Below, piece after piece: positions 34,913 to 44,277 of a stretch of 64,000 nucleotides of DNA (position 1 is the first letter of the stretch; each line of letters starts with the position of its first letter). The notes beneath the pieces are model-generated. The model was given only the letters and a program-made list of their open reading frames with translations, was not told the origin of the DNA and did no database searches. The stretch is from Streptococcus mitis. Lineage in GTDB: Bacteria; Bacillota; Bacilli; Lactobacillales; Streptococcaceae. The position numbers and the translations under genes were made by a program. Location: positions 1-64,000 of the forward strand of contig NZ_JALDTZ010000011.1 in assembly GCF_023109105.1 (NCBI RefSeq), in the 5' to 3' direction.

Positions 34913-35857
34913 TTAGAACCATTTTTTATGGATGAGATAGAGAGTGAGCGAGACACTCATAGCAAAGGCGATAAAGACGATTAACCAGAAGGCATTTGGC
35001 TCCCCATTTAGGGGGATTTCATTATCCTTAAAGTTCATCCCGTAGGCAGAAAAGACCATGGTTGGGATGGACATGACGATGGTCACAAGTGCCAAGGTTT
35101 TCATAATGTTGTTCTGGTTGTTGGAAATGATAGAGGCGAAGGTCTCTGTCATAGAATGCAAGACGTTTCCATAAATGTCTGCCATCTCGATGGCCTGTTG
35201 GGTTTCAATCAGGGTATCTTCAAGCAGGTCCTCGTCCTCAAGGTATTTCTTGATATTGCTGGTTGAGCTGGTCAATTTCTTAATCACGCGCTCATTTGTT
35301 TTGAGGGAGGCCTTGAAATAGACGATGGTTTTTTCTAATTCCATGAGTTCAATCAATTCTTCATTACGAGTTGATTGATGTAGTTGACTTTCGATTTGTT
35401 CACTCTTACGGTCAATCGAACGAAGGGCTGTTAGGTAAAGCTCTGCATTGCGATAAAGAATCTGGAAGATAAAACGCGAGCGCATGAAGGTATAGAAATT
35501 ACGCAAACGACGGTTGATAAAGACATCGAGGACTGGTAATGGTTCCAAACACGTAGTGATAATGGTTTCCTCAGTGATGATAATACCCAGCGGGATGGTG
35601 ACGTAGTAGGTGCGGTTATTTCTTTCCTCTGTGACCGGAACGTCTACGATAATCAGGGTGTACTCGTCTTCAATGGTAATACGAGACATTTCTTCCGCAT
35701 CGAGCGGTGCTCGAAGGTCGGCAATATCAATATCGAAGGCATTAGCGATTTCGAGTGATTCGTTTTGAGTCGGATTGACGAGATTGATCCAAGTACCCGG
35801 TTCAAGCGTATCGATCTCTTTAAATTCAGTTGTTGTAGAGAGAAAAACTTGTTTCAT
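34913..35857 (-). CDS. corA: CorA-family magnesium transporter
   Basis: A 314-residue pentameric divalent-cation channel. The large cytoplasmic N-terminal part (1-245) contains the long helix. Two membrane helices follow, with the selectivity motif GMN in SAYGMNFKDNEIPLNGEP near residue 275, and a basic tail KKWF. Leftward TATAAT lies at 35907-35902. It is cotranscribed with the DUF1129 gene. Confidence 0.93.
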   Translation of the reverse strand: MKQVFLSTTTEFKEIDTLEPGTWINLVNPTQNESLEIANAFDIDIADLRAPLDAEEMSRITIEDEYTLIIVDVPVTEERNNRTYYVTIPLGIIITEETIITTCLEPLPVLDVFINRRLRNFYTFMRSRFIFQILYRNAELYLTALRSIDRKSEQIESQLHQSTRNEELIELMELEKTIVYFKASLKTNERVIKKLTSSTSNIKKYLEDEDLLEDTLIETQQAIEMADIYGNVLHSMTETFASIISNNQNNIMKTLALVTIVMSIPTMVFSAYGMNFKDNEIPLNGEPNAFWLIVFIAFAMSVSLTLYLIHKKWF

Positions 35858-35951
35858 ATCCCTTATCCTTTCTCATTTTTCAGATTTTTTCACACCGTAC
35901 TATTATACTACAAATTAAGTCTTTTGGGTAATAGAATCTCACTTTTTTTGG

Positions 35952-35957
35952 TATAAT
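35952..35957 (+). promoter_or_regulatory. uvrA -10 element
   Basis: TATAAT at 35952-35957 in TTTGGTATAAT. An in-frame ATG at 35956 lies inside this -10 and so cannot be the translation start. The -35 is weak. Confidence 0.65.
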
Positions 35958-35988
35958 GGTAAGCAATAATGGACTAGAAAGAACAAAA

Positions 35989-38820
35989 ATGCAAGATAAA
36001 ATTGTCATTCATGGGGCGCGTGCCCATAATTTAAAAAATATTGATGTGGAGATTCCGCGAGACAAGTTGGTTGTTGTGACCGGTTTGTCAGGTTCAGGGA
36101 AATCCAGTCTGGCCTTTGATACCCTCTATGCGGAGGGGCAACGTCGCTATGTGGAGAGTTTGTCAGCCTATGCTCGTCAGTTCTTGGGGAATATGGAGAA
36201 GCCTGATGTAGATGCTATTGATGGTCTCAGCCCAGCTATTTCTATCGACCAGAAAACGACTAGTAAAAACCCTCGCTCGACGGTGGGAACAACGACTGAA
36301 ATCAATGACTATCTGCGTCTCCTCTACGCACGTGTGGGGACGCCTTACTGTATCAACGGGCATGGAGCTATCAAGGCCTCTTCAGTGGAGCAAATCGTGG
36401 ATAAGGTTTTAGAATTGCCTGAACGCCAGCGCTTGCAGATCTTGGCCCCTGTCATCCGCAAGAAAAAAGGCCAACATAAGAGTGTTATCGAGAAGGTTCA
36501 GAAAGATGGGTATGTCCGTGTCCGTGTGGATGGGGAAGTCTATGATGTGACCGAAGTGCCAGAGTTATCTAAGAGCAAGCAACACAATATTGATGTCGTG
36601 GTTGATCGTATTGTTATCAAGGAGGGCATTCGTAGTCGTCTCTTTGATTCTATTGAGGCTGCCCTTCGTATCGCAGAAGGCTATGTCATTATCGACACCA
36701 TGGACGATTCTGAGTTGCTCTTCTCTGAGCATTATGCCTGTCCAGTTTGTGGCTTTACTGTTCCAGAGTTAGAGCCGCGTCTCTTCTCCTTCAATGCTCC
36801 TTTTGGTTCTTGTAGTGAGTGTGATGGCTTGGGCATCAAGCTGGAGGTGGATACTGATTTGGTAGTGCCAGATGCCAGCAAAACCTTACGTGAGGGAGCC
36901 TTGGCTCCGTGGAATCCTATCTCATCCAACTACTATCCAAACATGCTAGAGCAGGCTATGACAGCCTTTGGAGTGGATATGGATAAGCCTTTTGAGGACT
37001 TGTCAGAAGAAGATAAGAACTTGATTCTCTACGGCTCAGATGGTAAGGAATTCCATTTCCACTATGAGAATGAATTTGGTGGCGTGCGCGATATCGATAT
37101 TCCTTTTGAGGGAGTTGTTAATAATATCAAACGTCGCTACCATGAAACTAATAGTGACTACACTCGCACCCAGATGCGCCTTTACATGAATGAGCTGACC
37201 TGCGGAACCTGTCATGGTTACCGTCTCAATGACCAGGCCTTGTCTGTCCGTGTTGGTGGTGCGCAAGGACCACATATCGGAGAAATTTCAGACCTGTCTA
37301 TCGCAGACCACTTGGAATTAGTCAGTCAGTTGACTCTTTCTGAAAATGAAGCCATCATTGCTCGGCCCATTCTCAAGGAAATCAAGGACCGTTTGACTTT
37401 CCTTAATAACGTGGGTCTTAACTATCTGACCCTGTCACGTTCGGCAGGAACTCTTTCAGGTGGGGAAAGTCAGCGTATTCGCTTGGCGACCCAGATTGGT
37501 TCTAACCTATCAGGTGTTCTTTATATTCTAGACGAGCCGTCAATCGGTCTTCACCAGAGGGATAATGACCGTCTGATTGCCAGTCTCAAAAAGATGCGTG
37601 ACTTGGGCAATACTCTTATCGTGGTGGAACATGACGAAGATACCATGCGTGAGGCTGATTATCTGATTGACGTTGGTCCTGGTGCGGGTGTTTTTGGTGG
37701 GGAGATTGTTGCGGCAGGTACGCCCAAACAGGTAGCTCGTAACAGTAAGTCTATCACAGGCCAGTACTTGTCAGGCAAACGTGCCATTCCAGTACCAGAA
37801 GAACGCCGTGTTGGTAATGGTCGTTTTATCGAGGTGACGGGAGCGCGTGAGAACAACCTGCAAAATGTCACAGCTCGCTTCCCACTAGGAAAATTCATCG
37901 CAGTGACAGGGGTGTCGGGCTCAGGGAAATCGACCCTAATCAATAGCATTCTCAAAAAAGCTATTGCCCAGAAGCTCAACCGCAATTCAGACAAACCTGG
38001 TAAGTTTAAAACGATTACAGGGATTGAGCATGTAGACCGCTTGATTGATATTGATCAGAGCCCTATCGGACGAACGCCGAGGTCTAACCCTGCTACCTAT
38101 ACGGGAGTTTTTGACGATATACGTGACCTCTTTGCCCAGACAAATGAGGCTAAGATTCGTGGTTACAAAAAGGGACGTTTCAGTTTCAATGTCAAGGGTG
38201 GTCGTTGTGAAGCCTGCTCAGGTGACGGGATTATCAAGATTGAGATGCACTTCTTGCCAGATGTTTACGTGGCTTGTGAAGTCTGCCACGGGACTCGCTA
38301 CAATAGTGAAACCCTAGAAGTTCATTACAAGGAAAAGAATATCTCGCAGGTCTTGGACATGACTGTCAATGATGCGGTGGAATTTTTCCAACACATTCCG
38401 AAAATTCAACGCAAACTTCAGACCATCAAGGATGTAGGGCTAGGCTATGTGACGCTAGGTCAACCAGCTACCACTCTTTCTGGGGGAGAAGCCCAGCGTA
38501 TGAAGCTGGCTAGCGAACTCCACAAACGCTCGACAGGCAAGTCATTCTATATTCTGGATGAACCGACGACAGGACTCCATACAGAGGATATCGCTCGCTT
38601 GCTCAAGGTTTTAGCTCGCTTTGTTGACGATGGCAATACAGTCCTTGTTATCGAGCACAATTTAGACGTTATCAAGACAGCAGACCATATTATTGACTTG
38701 GGACCTGAGGGCGGTGTCGGTGGTGGAACCATCATCGCAACAGGAACTCCAGAAGAAGTAGCGGCCAATGAAGCCAGCTACACAGGACAGTATTTGAAAG
38801 GAAAGTTACATCATGAATAA
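35989..38820 (+). CDS. uvrA: Excinuclease ABC subunit A
   Basis: A 943-residue nucleotide-excision repair ATPase that finds DNA damage with UvrB. Two ABC modules: Walker [10 protein letters not shown] near residue 32 and GVSGSGKST near 640; signatures [12 protein letters not shown] near 490 and [12 protein letters not shown] near 830. Zinc-binding pairs CPVC...CSEC and CEAC...CEVC are intact. The start at 35989 gives the family length and leaves room for the promoter. Its end overlaps pepP by 8 nt. Confidence 0.97.
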   Translation: MQDKIVIHGARAHNLKNIDVEIPRDKLVVVTGLSGSGKSSLAFDTLYAEGQRRYVESLSAYARQFLGNMEKPDVDAIDGLSPAISIDQKTTSKNPRSTVGTTTEINDYLRLLYARVGTPYCINGHGAIKASSVEQIVDKVLELPERQRLQILAPVIRKKKGQHKSVIEKVQKDGYVRVRVDGEVYDVTEVPELSKSKQHNIDVVVDRIVIKEGIRSRLFDSIEAALRIAEGYVIIDTMDDSELLFSEHYACPVCGFTVPELEPRLFSFNAPFGSCSECDGLGIKLEVDTDLVVPDASKTLREGALAPWNPISSNYYPNMLEQAMTAFGVDMDKPFEDLSEEDKNLILYGSDGKEFHFHYENEFGGVRDIDIPFEGVVNNIKRRYHETNSDYTRTQMRLYMNELTCGTCHGYRLNDQALSVRVGGAQGPHIGEISDLSIADHLELVSQLTLSENEAIIARPILKEIKDRLTFLNNVGLNYLTLSRSAGTLSGGESQRIRLATQIGSNLSGVLYILDEPSIGLHQRDNDRLIASLKKMRDLGNTLIVVEHDEDTMREADYLIDVGPGAGVFGGEIVAAGTPKQVARNSKSITGQYLSGKRAIPVPEERRVGNGRFIEVTGARENNLQNVTARFPLGKFIAVTGVSGSGKSTLINSILKKAIAQKLNRNSDKPGKFKTITGIEHVDRLIDIDQSPIGRTPRSNPATYTGVFDDIRDLFAQTNEAKIRGYKKGRFSFNVKGGRCEACSGDGIIKIEMHFLPDVYVACEVCHGTRYNSETLEVHYKEKNISQVLDMTVNDAVEFFQHIPKIQRKLQTIKDVGLGYVTLGQPATTLSGGEAQRMKLASELHKRSTGKSFYILDEPTTGLHTEDIARLLKVLARFVDDGNTVLVIEHNLDVIKTADHIIDLGPEGGVGGGTIIATGTPEEVAANEASYTGQYLKGKLHHE

Positions 38821-39874
38821 ACGTGTACAAGCATTTCTAGCTAAAATGCAAGAAAAAGAACTAGATGGCATCATCATCAATAACCTTAAAAACGTCTATT
38901 ACCTTACTGGTTTTTGGGGCTCAAACGGAACAGTCTTTATCAGCCGTGACCGTCAGGTCTTGGTGACAGACTCTCGCTATATCATTGCAGCTAAGCAAGA
39001 AACCAGTGGCTTTGAGATTGTGGCAGACCGTGATGAATTGGCTGTCATTGCAGGAATTGTCAAGGACATGGGCTTGTCTCGTATCGGTTTTGAAGATGAG
39101 ATTTCAGTGTCTTATTATCACCGTATGCAGACGGCATTTGCAGGTTTAGACTTGCTTCCACAAACTCAGTTTGTTGAAGGCCTTCGAATGATTAAAGATG
39201 AGGCGGAGATTGCAGCAATTCGCAAGGCTTGTTCTATTTCAGACCAAGCTTTCCGCGATGCCCTTGACTTTATCAAGCCAGGAAAGACTGAAATTGAGAT
39301 TGCTAACTTCCTTGACTTCCGTATGCGTGAGTTGGGAGCATCTGGCTTGTCTTTTGACACTATCCTAGCTAGCGGTATCAATTCTTCTAAACCCCATGCC
39401 CATCCTATGCATAAACCAGTTGAGCTAGGAGAAGCCATTACTATGGACTTCGGTTGCCTTTATGACCACTATGTCAGTGATATGACACGGACTATCTATC
39501 TAGGGCATGTTAGCGACGAGCAGGCAGAGATTTACAATACGGTTCTAAAAGCTAACCAAGCCTTGATTGATCAGGCTAAGGCAGGATTAGGTTTCCGTGA
39601 TTTTGACAAAATTCCTCGCGATATTATCATCGAGGCAGGCTATGGCGACTACTTTACCCACGGTATTGGACACGGTATTGGACTGGATATCCATGAGGAA
39701 CCCTACTTTAGCCAGACTTCTACAGAAACTATTCAGGCAGGTATGGCATTGACAGATGAGCCAGGTATCTATATCGAAGGCAAATATGGGGTTCGTATCG
39801 AGGATGATATCTTGATTACAGAAACAGGTTGTGAATTGTTGACCCTAGCTCCAAAAGAGTTGATAGTCATTTAG
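38813..39874 (+). CDS. pepP: Xaa-Pro peptidase of the M24 family
   Basis: A 353-residue dimetal peptidase. The N-terminal creatinase-like domain spans 1-125. The M24 catalytic domain holds [17 protein letters not shown] (two Asp ligands), [13 protein letters not shown] (His), TDEPGIY (Glu) and GVRIEDD (Glu). It removes residues before proline from peptides, as aminopeptidase P or prolidase; which one is not distinguishable. It is coupled to uvrA by overlap. Confidence 0.88.
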   Translation: MNKRVQAFLAKMQEKELDGIIINNLKNVYYLTGFWGSNGTVFISRDRQVLVTDSRYIIAAKQETSGFEIVADRDELAVIAGIVKDMGLSRIGFEDEISVSYYHRMQTAFAGLDLLPQTQFVEGLRMIKDEAEIAAIRKACSISDQAFRDALDFIKPGKTEIEIANFLDFRMRELGASGLSFDTILASGINSSKPHAHPMHKPVELGEAITMDFGCLYDHYVSDMTRTIYLGHVSDEQAEIYNTVLKANQALIDQAKAGLGFRDFDKIPRDIIIEAGYGDYFTHGIGHGIGLDIHEEPYFSQTSTETIQAGMALTDEPGIYIEGKYGVRIEDDILITETGCELLTLAPKELIVI

Positions 39875-39955
39875 TTATTTGTCAAGAAAAAAGTACGAAA
39901 ATGGCGAAAAAAGTTAAAAAAATTTAAAAATAGGTCGCAAGTCGGATGTTTTTTA

Positions 39956-39964
39956 TGGTATAAT
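39956..39964 (+). promoter_or_regulatory. Extended -10 promoter of spx
   Basis: TGGTATAAT at 39956-39964, 42 nt before the spx ATG. Confidence 0.7.
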
Positions 39965-40005
39965 AGACTAAACTGATAGTAACATGTAGCGAAAGGGGTA
40001 GGTAC

Positions 40006-40404
40006 ATGATTAAAATTTATACAGTCTCAAGTTGTACTAGCTGTAAAAAAGCAAAAACCTGGCTCAATGCCCACCAGTTAAGTTATAAAGAACAAAACCT
40101 TGGTAAAGAAGGAATTACGAGAGAAGAATTACTGGATATTCTAACCAAAACAGATAACGGAATAGCCAGCATCGTTTCGTCTAAAAATCGCTATGCCAAA
40201 GCCCTTGGAGTGGATATTGAAGATTTGAGTGTCAACGAAGTCCTCAATCTGATTATGGAAACACCGAGAATTTTAAAGAGCCCAATCCTTGTAGATGAAA
40301 AACGCCTGCAAGTTGGCTATAAGGAAGATGATATTCGTGCCTTCCTACCACGCTCTGTCCGTAATGTAGAAAATGCAGAAGCACGTTTGCGTGCAGCTCT
40401 ATAA
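40006..40404 (+). CDS. spx: Spx/MgsR-family transcriptional regulator
   Basis: A 132-residue ArsC-fold protein. The redox switch CTSC is at residues 10-13. RRSP-like contact residues and PILVDEKRLQVGYKEDDIRAFLP in the second half match Spx, which binds the RNA polymerase alpha C-terminal domain and redirects transcription under oxidative or wall stress. Streptococci carry two copies (spxA1 and spxA2); I cannot say with confidence which this is. It is monocistronic with its own promoter and terminator. Confidence 0.9.
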   Translation: MIKIYTVSSCTSCKKAKTWLNAHQLSYKEQNLGKEGITREELLDILTKTDNGIASIVSSKNRYAKALGVDIEDLSVNEVLNLIMETPRILKSPILVDEKRLQVGYKEDDIRAFLPRSVRNVENAEARLRAAL

Positions 40405-40411
40405 ACATCAA

Positions 40412-40440
40412 GGCTGGGAGCAACTCCCAGTCTTATTTTA
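40412..40440 (+). terminator. spx terminator
   Basis: GGCTGGGAG-CAA-CTCCCAGTC (40412-40432) followed by TTATTTTA. Confidence 0.85.
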
Positions 40441-40467
40441 ATTTAAAAAAAAAGAAAGAAGAAAGAA

Positions 40468-41037
40468 ATGAAAAAAATAGTTCTTGTTAGTCTAGCTTTC
40501 CTTTTTGTCCTAGTTGGTTGCGGACAGAAAAAAGAAACTGGAACAGCTACAAAAACAGAAAAGGATACGCTTCAGTCGGCATTGCCAGTTATTGAGAATG
40601 CTGAGAAGAATACAGTTGTGACCAAGACTTTGGTCTTGCCCAAGTCAGATGATGGTAGCCAGCAAACCCAAACCATTACATACAAGGACAAGACTTTTTT
40701 GAGCTTAACGATTCAACAAAAACGTCCAGTTTCTGATGAGTTGAAGACTTATATCGACCAACATGGAGTGGAAGAAACTCAAAAAGCTCTTCTCGAGGCA
40801 GAGGAGAAGGATGAGGCTATTATAGAAGCTCGTAAATTAGCAGGATTTAAGCTTGAAACCAAACTATTGAGCGCAACCGAACTTCAAACAACGACTAGTT
40901 TTGATTTTCAAGTTTTGGATGTCAAGAAGGCTTCTCAGTTAGAATATTTGAAGAACATTGGTTTAGAAAATCTCTTGAAAAATGAACCAAGCAAATATAT
41001 TTCAGACAGATTGGCAAATGGTGCGACAGAACAATAG
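40468..41037 (+). CDS. DUF1307/YehR-family lipoprotein
   Basis: A 189-residue lipoprotein. The signal peptide ends in lipobox FVLVGC (Cys 18). The mature part begins with a Lys/Thr-rich linker, then a domain with TLQSALPVIENAEKN and NIGLENLLKNEPSKYISD typical of the DUF1307 family. No function is known for the family. It has a poly-A-rich leader with AAAGAAAGAAG as ribosome site. Next come ireB and ruvX after 86 nt. Confidence 0.82.
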   Translation: MKKIVLVSLAFLFVLVGCGQKKETGTATKTEKDTLQSALPVIENAEKNTVVTKTLVLPKSDDGSQQTQTITYKDKTFLSLTIQQKRPVSDELKTYIDQHGVEETQKALLEAEEKDEAIIEARKLAGFKLETKLLSATELQTTTSFDFQVLDVKKASQLEYLKNIGLENLLKNEPSKYISDRLANGATEQ

Positions 41038-41123
41038 AAAATCCAAATAAATAGACTGCCTGATTTGTAGAAGGTAAGGAATTATGCTATAATGGTACTA
41101 TTCTAAGGAAAGAGGGTGTTAGA

Positions 41124-41390
41124 ATGGGATTTACTGAAGAAACAGTACGTTTTAAATTGGACGATTCCAATAAAAAAGAAATTAGCGAAACTTTGACTGA
41201 TGTCTATGCTTCTTTGAACGATAAGGGCTACAACCCAATTAACCAAATCGTAGGTTACGTATTGAGTGGAGACCCTGCCTACGTTCCTCGTTATAATAAT
41301 GCACGAAATCAAATCCGTAAGTATGAGCGTGATGAAATCGTTGAAGAATTGGTCCGCTACTACCTCAAAGGACAAGGAGTCGATCTATAA
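41124..41390 (+). CDS. ireB: IreB family regulatory phosphoprotein
   Basis: An 88-residue protein of the former DUF965 family ([15 protein letters not shown] start; [26 protein letters not shown] in the middle). In Enterococcus, IreB is phosphorylated by the Ser/Thr kinase IreK (StkP in pneumococcus) on N-terminal threonines and controls cephalosporin tolerance. Thr4 and Thr7 are present here. Gene order ireB-ruvX-DUF1292 is conserved in Firmicutes. The ruvX start follows after 3 nt. Confidence 0.94.
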
Positions 41391-41393
41391 CCT

Positions 41394-41813
41394 ATGAGAA
41401 TTATGGGATTGGACGTCGGTTCAAAAACGGTAGGGGTGGCCATTAGCGATCCGCTTGGTTTTACAGCTCAAGGACTTGAAATCATCCAAATCAATGAGGA
41501 GCAAGGCCAATTTGGTTTTGACCGCGTTAAGGAGTTGGTTGATACTTACAAGGTGGAACGATTTGTAGTGGGCTTGCCTAAAAACATGAACAATACAAGC
41601 GGACCGCGCGTGGAAGCTAGTCAAGCCTACGGAGCAAAGCTAGAAGAGCTTTTTGGTTTACCAGTAGACTATCAAGATGAACGCTTGACAACAGTTGCCG
41701 CAGAGCGCATGTTGATTGAACAAGCAGATATTAGTCGCAATAAGCGCAAGAAAGTTATTGATAAGTTAGCAGCTCAGCTGATTTTACAAAATTATTTAGA
41801 TAGAAAATTTTAA
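41394..41813 (+). CDS. ruvX: Holliday junction resolvase-like protein YqgF/RuvX
   Basis: A 139-residue RNase H-fold protein. [16 protein letters not shown] at the start provides the first catalytic Asp, [15 protein letters not shown] the middle motif, and [15 protein letters not shown] the Glu, with Asp near the C-terminus ([16 protein letters not shown]). YqgF proteins are implicated in 16S rRNA 5'-end processing and possibly resolution of Holliday junctions. It is the middle gene of ireB-ruvX-DUF1292. Confidence 0.93.
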   Translation: MRIMGLDVGSKTVGVAISDPLGFTAQGLEIIQINEEQGQFGFDRVKELVDTYKVERFVVGLPKNMNNTSGPRVEASQAYGAKLEELFGLPVDYQDERLTTVAAERMLIEQADISRNKRKKVIDKLAAQLILQNYLDRKF

Positions 41814-41828
41814 TACAAAGGAGAGGCT

Positions 41829-42134
41829 ATGTCACACGATCATAACCACGACCACGAAGAACGTGAATTAATTACACTAGTAGATGAGCAAGGAAATGAA
41901 ACCTTGTTTGAAATCCTTTTGACCATTGACGGAAAAGAAGAATTTGGTAAAAACTATGTTCTTCTAGTACCAGTTAACGCAGAAGAAGACGAAGACGGAC
42001 AAGTTGAAATCCAAGCTTACTCATTCATCGAAAACGAAGATGGAACAGAAGGTGAATTGCAACCAATCCCAGAAGACTCAGAAGACGAATGGAACATGAT
42101 TGAAGAAGTCTTCAACAGCTTTATGGAGGAGTAA
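41829..42134 (+). CDS. DUF1292 family protein
   Basis: A 101-residue very acidic protein. The His-rich start [13 protein letters not shown] could bind metal; [20 protein letters not shown] and the [17 protein letters not shown] tail are typical of DUF1292. Function unknown, but it is the conserved third member after ireB and ruvX. AAAGGAGAGG precedes the ATG. The hairpin repeat array begins at the first base after its stop. Confidence 0.88.
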   Translation: MSHDHNHDHEERELITLVDEQGNETLFEILLTIDGKEEFGKNYVLLVPVNAEEDEDGQVEIQAYSFIENEDGTEGELQPIPEDSEDEWNMIEEVFNSFMEE

Positions 42135-42209
42135 ACACGTCCAGTGGACGTGTTTAGCCCTGCGCTAGAAATTAGAAACGCAGGCACATCCAGTGGATGT
42201 TTTTAGCCC
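42135..42209. repeat. Duplicated 24-nt hairpin unit with compensatory changes
   Basis: Unit 1 (42137-42160) and unit 2 (42186-42209) each hold a palindrome ACRTCC-AGT-GGAYGT followed by TTTAGCCC. They differ at three bases; two of these (unit positions 3 and 13) are paired, a G-C in unit 1 becoming A-T in unit 2. A TGCG...CGCA hairpin lies between. Transcribed after the DUF1292 gene; possible terminators. Confidence 0.7.
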
Positions 42210-42250
42210 ACGTTAACTTCATAGTAGCTAGTTATTAGCTAACCAAGTGA

Positions 42251-42283
42251 GAGGTCGGGACGAAAATCCTGGCCTCGTTTTTG
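42251..42283 (+). terminator. Terminator or attenuator before folC
   Basis: GAGGTCGGG pairs with CCTGGCCTC (one G-T pair) and is followed by GTTTTTG. It lies about 60 nt before the folC start, so it either ends the ireB operon or attenuates folC. Confidence 0.75.
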
Positions 42284-42339
42284 TTAGTTATGAGACTTTA
42301 TTGAGGCAGTTGATTGAACCTGTAATTAAGGAGATGTAT

Positions 42340-43590
42340 ATGTTTGAAGTAGAAGAATGGCTCCATAGTCGGATTGGTTTGAATTTTCGATCAGGTTTGG
42401 GCCGAATGCAACAAGCGGTGGATTTGTTGGGGAATCCCGGGAAGTCTTATCCTATTATCCATGTAACCGGGACTAATGGGAAAGGATCTACTATTGCTTT
42501 TATGAGGGAGTTATTTATGGGGCATGGCAAAAAAGTTGCGACCTTTACTTCCCCTCATATCGTCTCTATCAATGATCGAATCTGCATTAATGGACAACCT
42601 ATAGCTGATGCAGACTTCATCCGTTTGGCTAATCAGGTCAAGGAGATGGAGAAAACGCTTCTGCAAACCCATGATCAGTTGTCCTTTTTTGAATTGCTGA
42701 CCTTGATTGCTTTTCTTTATTTTAGAGAGCAAGCGGTGGATTTGCTTTTACTAGAAGTGGGAATTGGTGGTTTACTAGACACGACCAATGTGGTAACTGG
42801 AGAGATTGCTGTCATCACTTCCATCGGACTTGATCATCAGGAGACTCTGGGTGACAGTATAGCAGCAATTGCAGAGCAGAAAGCTGGTATTTTTAAGGCT
42901 GGTAAAAAGGCAGTACTTGCGAAGTTGCCTTCAGAAGCTAGGCTTGTTTGTCAGAAAAAAGCAGAATCTTTAGCTGTTGACCTTTATCAGGCAGGTCAGG
43001 ATTTTTCAATGCTGAATGGGGATTTTTCAAGCTCTTTGGCTAACCTTTCACAGTTGAAAATAGGCTTGGAAGGAGCTTATCAGCAGGAAAATGCGGCCTT
43101 GGCGCTACAAACGTTTCTTCTCTTTATGAGAGAAGGAAAGGAAGCTGTTGATGAACAGGTTGTAAGACAGGCTTTGGAGAAGACCCATTGGGCTGGGCGT
43201 TTGGAGCGTATTCGTCCTCAAATTTACTTGGACGGTGCTCATAACCTCCCTGCCTTGACTCGCTTGGTTGAATTTACTAAAGAAAAAGAGCAGGAAGGAT
43301 ATCGTCCTCAAATCCTATTTGGAGCCTTGAAAAGGAAGGATTATCAAGGGATGTTGGCTTATCTGACTGAAAAATTGCCTCAGGTGGAACTCAAGGTGAC
43401 CGGATTTGACTATCAAGGTTCTTTGGATGAGACAGATATAACAGGTTACGATATAGTTCCTTCCTATCGCGAATTTATCAGTGGTTTTGAAGAAAGAGCT
43501 GACGCGCAGGATTTGCTGTTCGTTACAGGTTCTCTCTACTTTATCTCAGAAGTACGGGGCTATCTACTGGGGCATGAGCAGATAAATTGA
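42340..43590 (+). CDS. folC: Folylpolyglutamate synthase/dihydrofolate synthase
   Basis: A 416-residue ATP-dependent ligase of the Mur-ligase superfamily that adds glutamate to folates. The P-loop HVTGTNGKGST is near residue 45, and FFELLTLIAFLYF plus EVGIGGLLDTTNVV (near 125-150) are family motifs. AAGGAG (42328-42333) sets the start at 42340, six nucleotides on; the frame is open further upstream through the terminator hairpin. Pneumococci have a second folC in the folate operon; this is the stand-alone copy. Confidence 0.9.
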   Translation: MFEVEEWLHSRIGLNFRSGLGRMQQAVDLLGNPGKSYPIIHVTGTNGKGSTIAFMRELFMGHGKKVATFTSPHIVSINDRICINGQPIADADFIRLANQVKEMEKTLLQTHDQLSFFELLTLIAFLYFREQAVDLLLLEVGIGGLLDTTNVVTGEIAVITSIGLDHQETLGDSIAAIAEQKAGIFKAGKKAVLAKLPSEARLVCQKKAESLAVDLYQAGQDFSMLNGDFSSSLANLSQLKIGLEGAYQQENAALALQTFLLFMREGKEAVDEQVVRQALEKTHWAGRLERIRPQIYLDGAHNLPALTRLVEFTKEKEQEGYRPQILFGALKRKDYQGMLAYLTEKLPQVELKVTGFDYQGSLDETDITGYDIVPSYREFISGFEERADAQDLLFVTGSLYFISEVRGYLLGHEQIN

Positions 43591-43615
43591 TCTCCTTTTT
43601 TGAACTTGTTATACT
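43587..43615 (+). promoter_or_regulatory. Promoter of the Gln-rich lipoprotein gene
   Basis: TTGATC (43587-43592), 17 nt, TATACT (43610-43615) with TG one base upstream. Confidence 0.75.
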
Positions 43616-43673
43616 AGGGGAACTACCAGTTAGAAGAAAATTCTCTAAATTGGTAGCAGAAAGGAAATTCATC

Positions 43674-44138
43674 ATGAAATTAAAAACATTCACACTTTCT
43701 CTTGCTTCTCTAGCAAGTCTTAGTCTCTTAGTAGCTTGTTCACAAAGAGCTCAACAGGTTCAACAACCATCAGCTCAACCGCAAACTCAACAAACTCAGC
43801 AATCACAACCTGTTGCTTCATCGTCTACAGAAAATACAAACCAGCCAGCAACAAGTTCTTCACAAAATGCGCCTGAGGCTCAACCAACCAATATTGATGG
43901 AACTTATACCGGTCAGGACGAAGGAGACCGCATCACTTTAGTGGTAACTGGAACAACTGGTACATGGACACAGGTAGAAACTGACGGAGATCAAGAAATC
44001 AAACAGGTTAGCTTCGACGCCACTAATCAACGCATGATTATTGGGGATGATGTCAAGATTTATGCAATCAATGGAAATCAGATGATTATTGACGATATGG
44101 ATAGAGAAGCATCTGATCGCATCGTTTTATCAAAATAG
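43674..44138 (+). CDS. Gln/Ser-rich lipoprotein, unknown function
   Basis: A 154-residue lipoprotein. The signal peptide has lipobox LLVAC (Cys 19). A flexible Gln/Pro/Ser/Thr-rich spacer (20-70) follows, then a compact C-terminal domain (about 72-154, IDGTYTGQDEGDRITLVV ... DDMDREASDRIVLSK) that looks like a small beta-barrel. AAGGAAA precedes the ATG; the longer frame starting at 43587 lies in the promoter. No family is recognised with certainty. Confidence 0.78.
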   Translation: MKLKTFTLSLASLASLSLLVACSQRAQQVQQPSAQPQTQQTQQSQPVASSSTENTNQPATSSSQNAPEAQPTNIDGTYTGQDEGDRITLVVTGTTGTWTQVETDGDQEIKQVSFDATNQRMIIGDDVKIYAINGNQMIIDDMDREASDRIVLSK

Positions 44139-44146
44139 ATTAGAAG

Positions 44147-44171
44147 GAGACTGGTTTTTTCGGTCTCTTTT
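44147..44171 (+). terminator. Terminator of the Gln-rich lipoprotein gene
   Basis: GAGACTG (44147-44153) pairs with CGGTCTC (44161-44167), followed by TTTT. Confidence 0.8.
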
Positions 44172-44277
44172 ATGATTACTCAGAAAAATGATTATAAATA
44201 CTTGCCTTCTAGCTAATACCTGCGTTATACTAGTATCAATTACCTGTTTTTAGCATTCAAAATATCAAGGAGGGGAT

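Noticed and set aside
35956..35988. Extra 11 codons at the N-terminus of uvrA
   Set aside because: The ATG at 35956 overlaps the TATAAT promoter element, so it would not be in the mRNA.
42247..42339. T-box or riboswitch leader for folC
   Set aside because: Only a simple terminator hairpin is present; no T-box core sequence or riboswitch-like conserved motif could be found.
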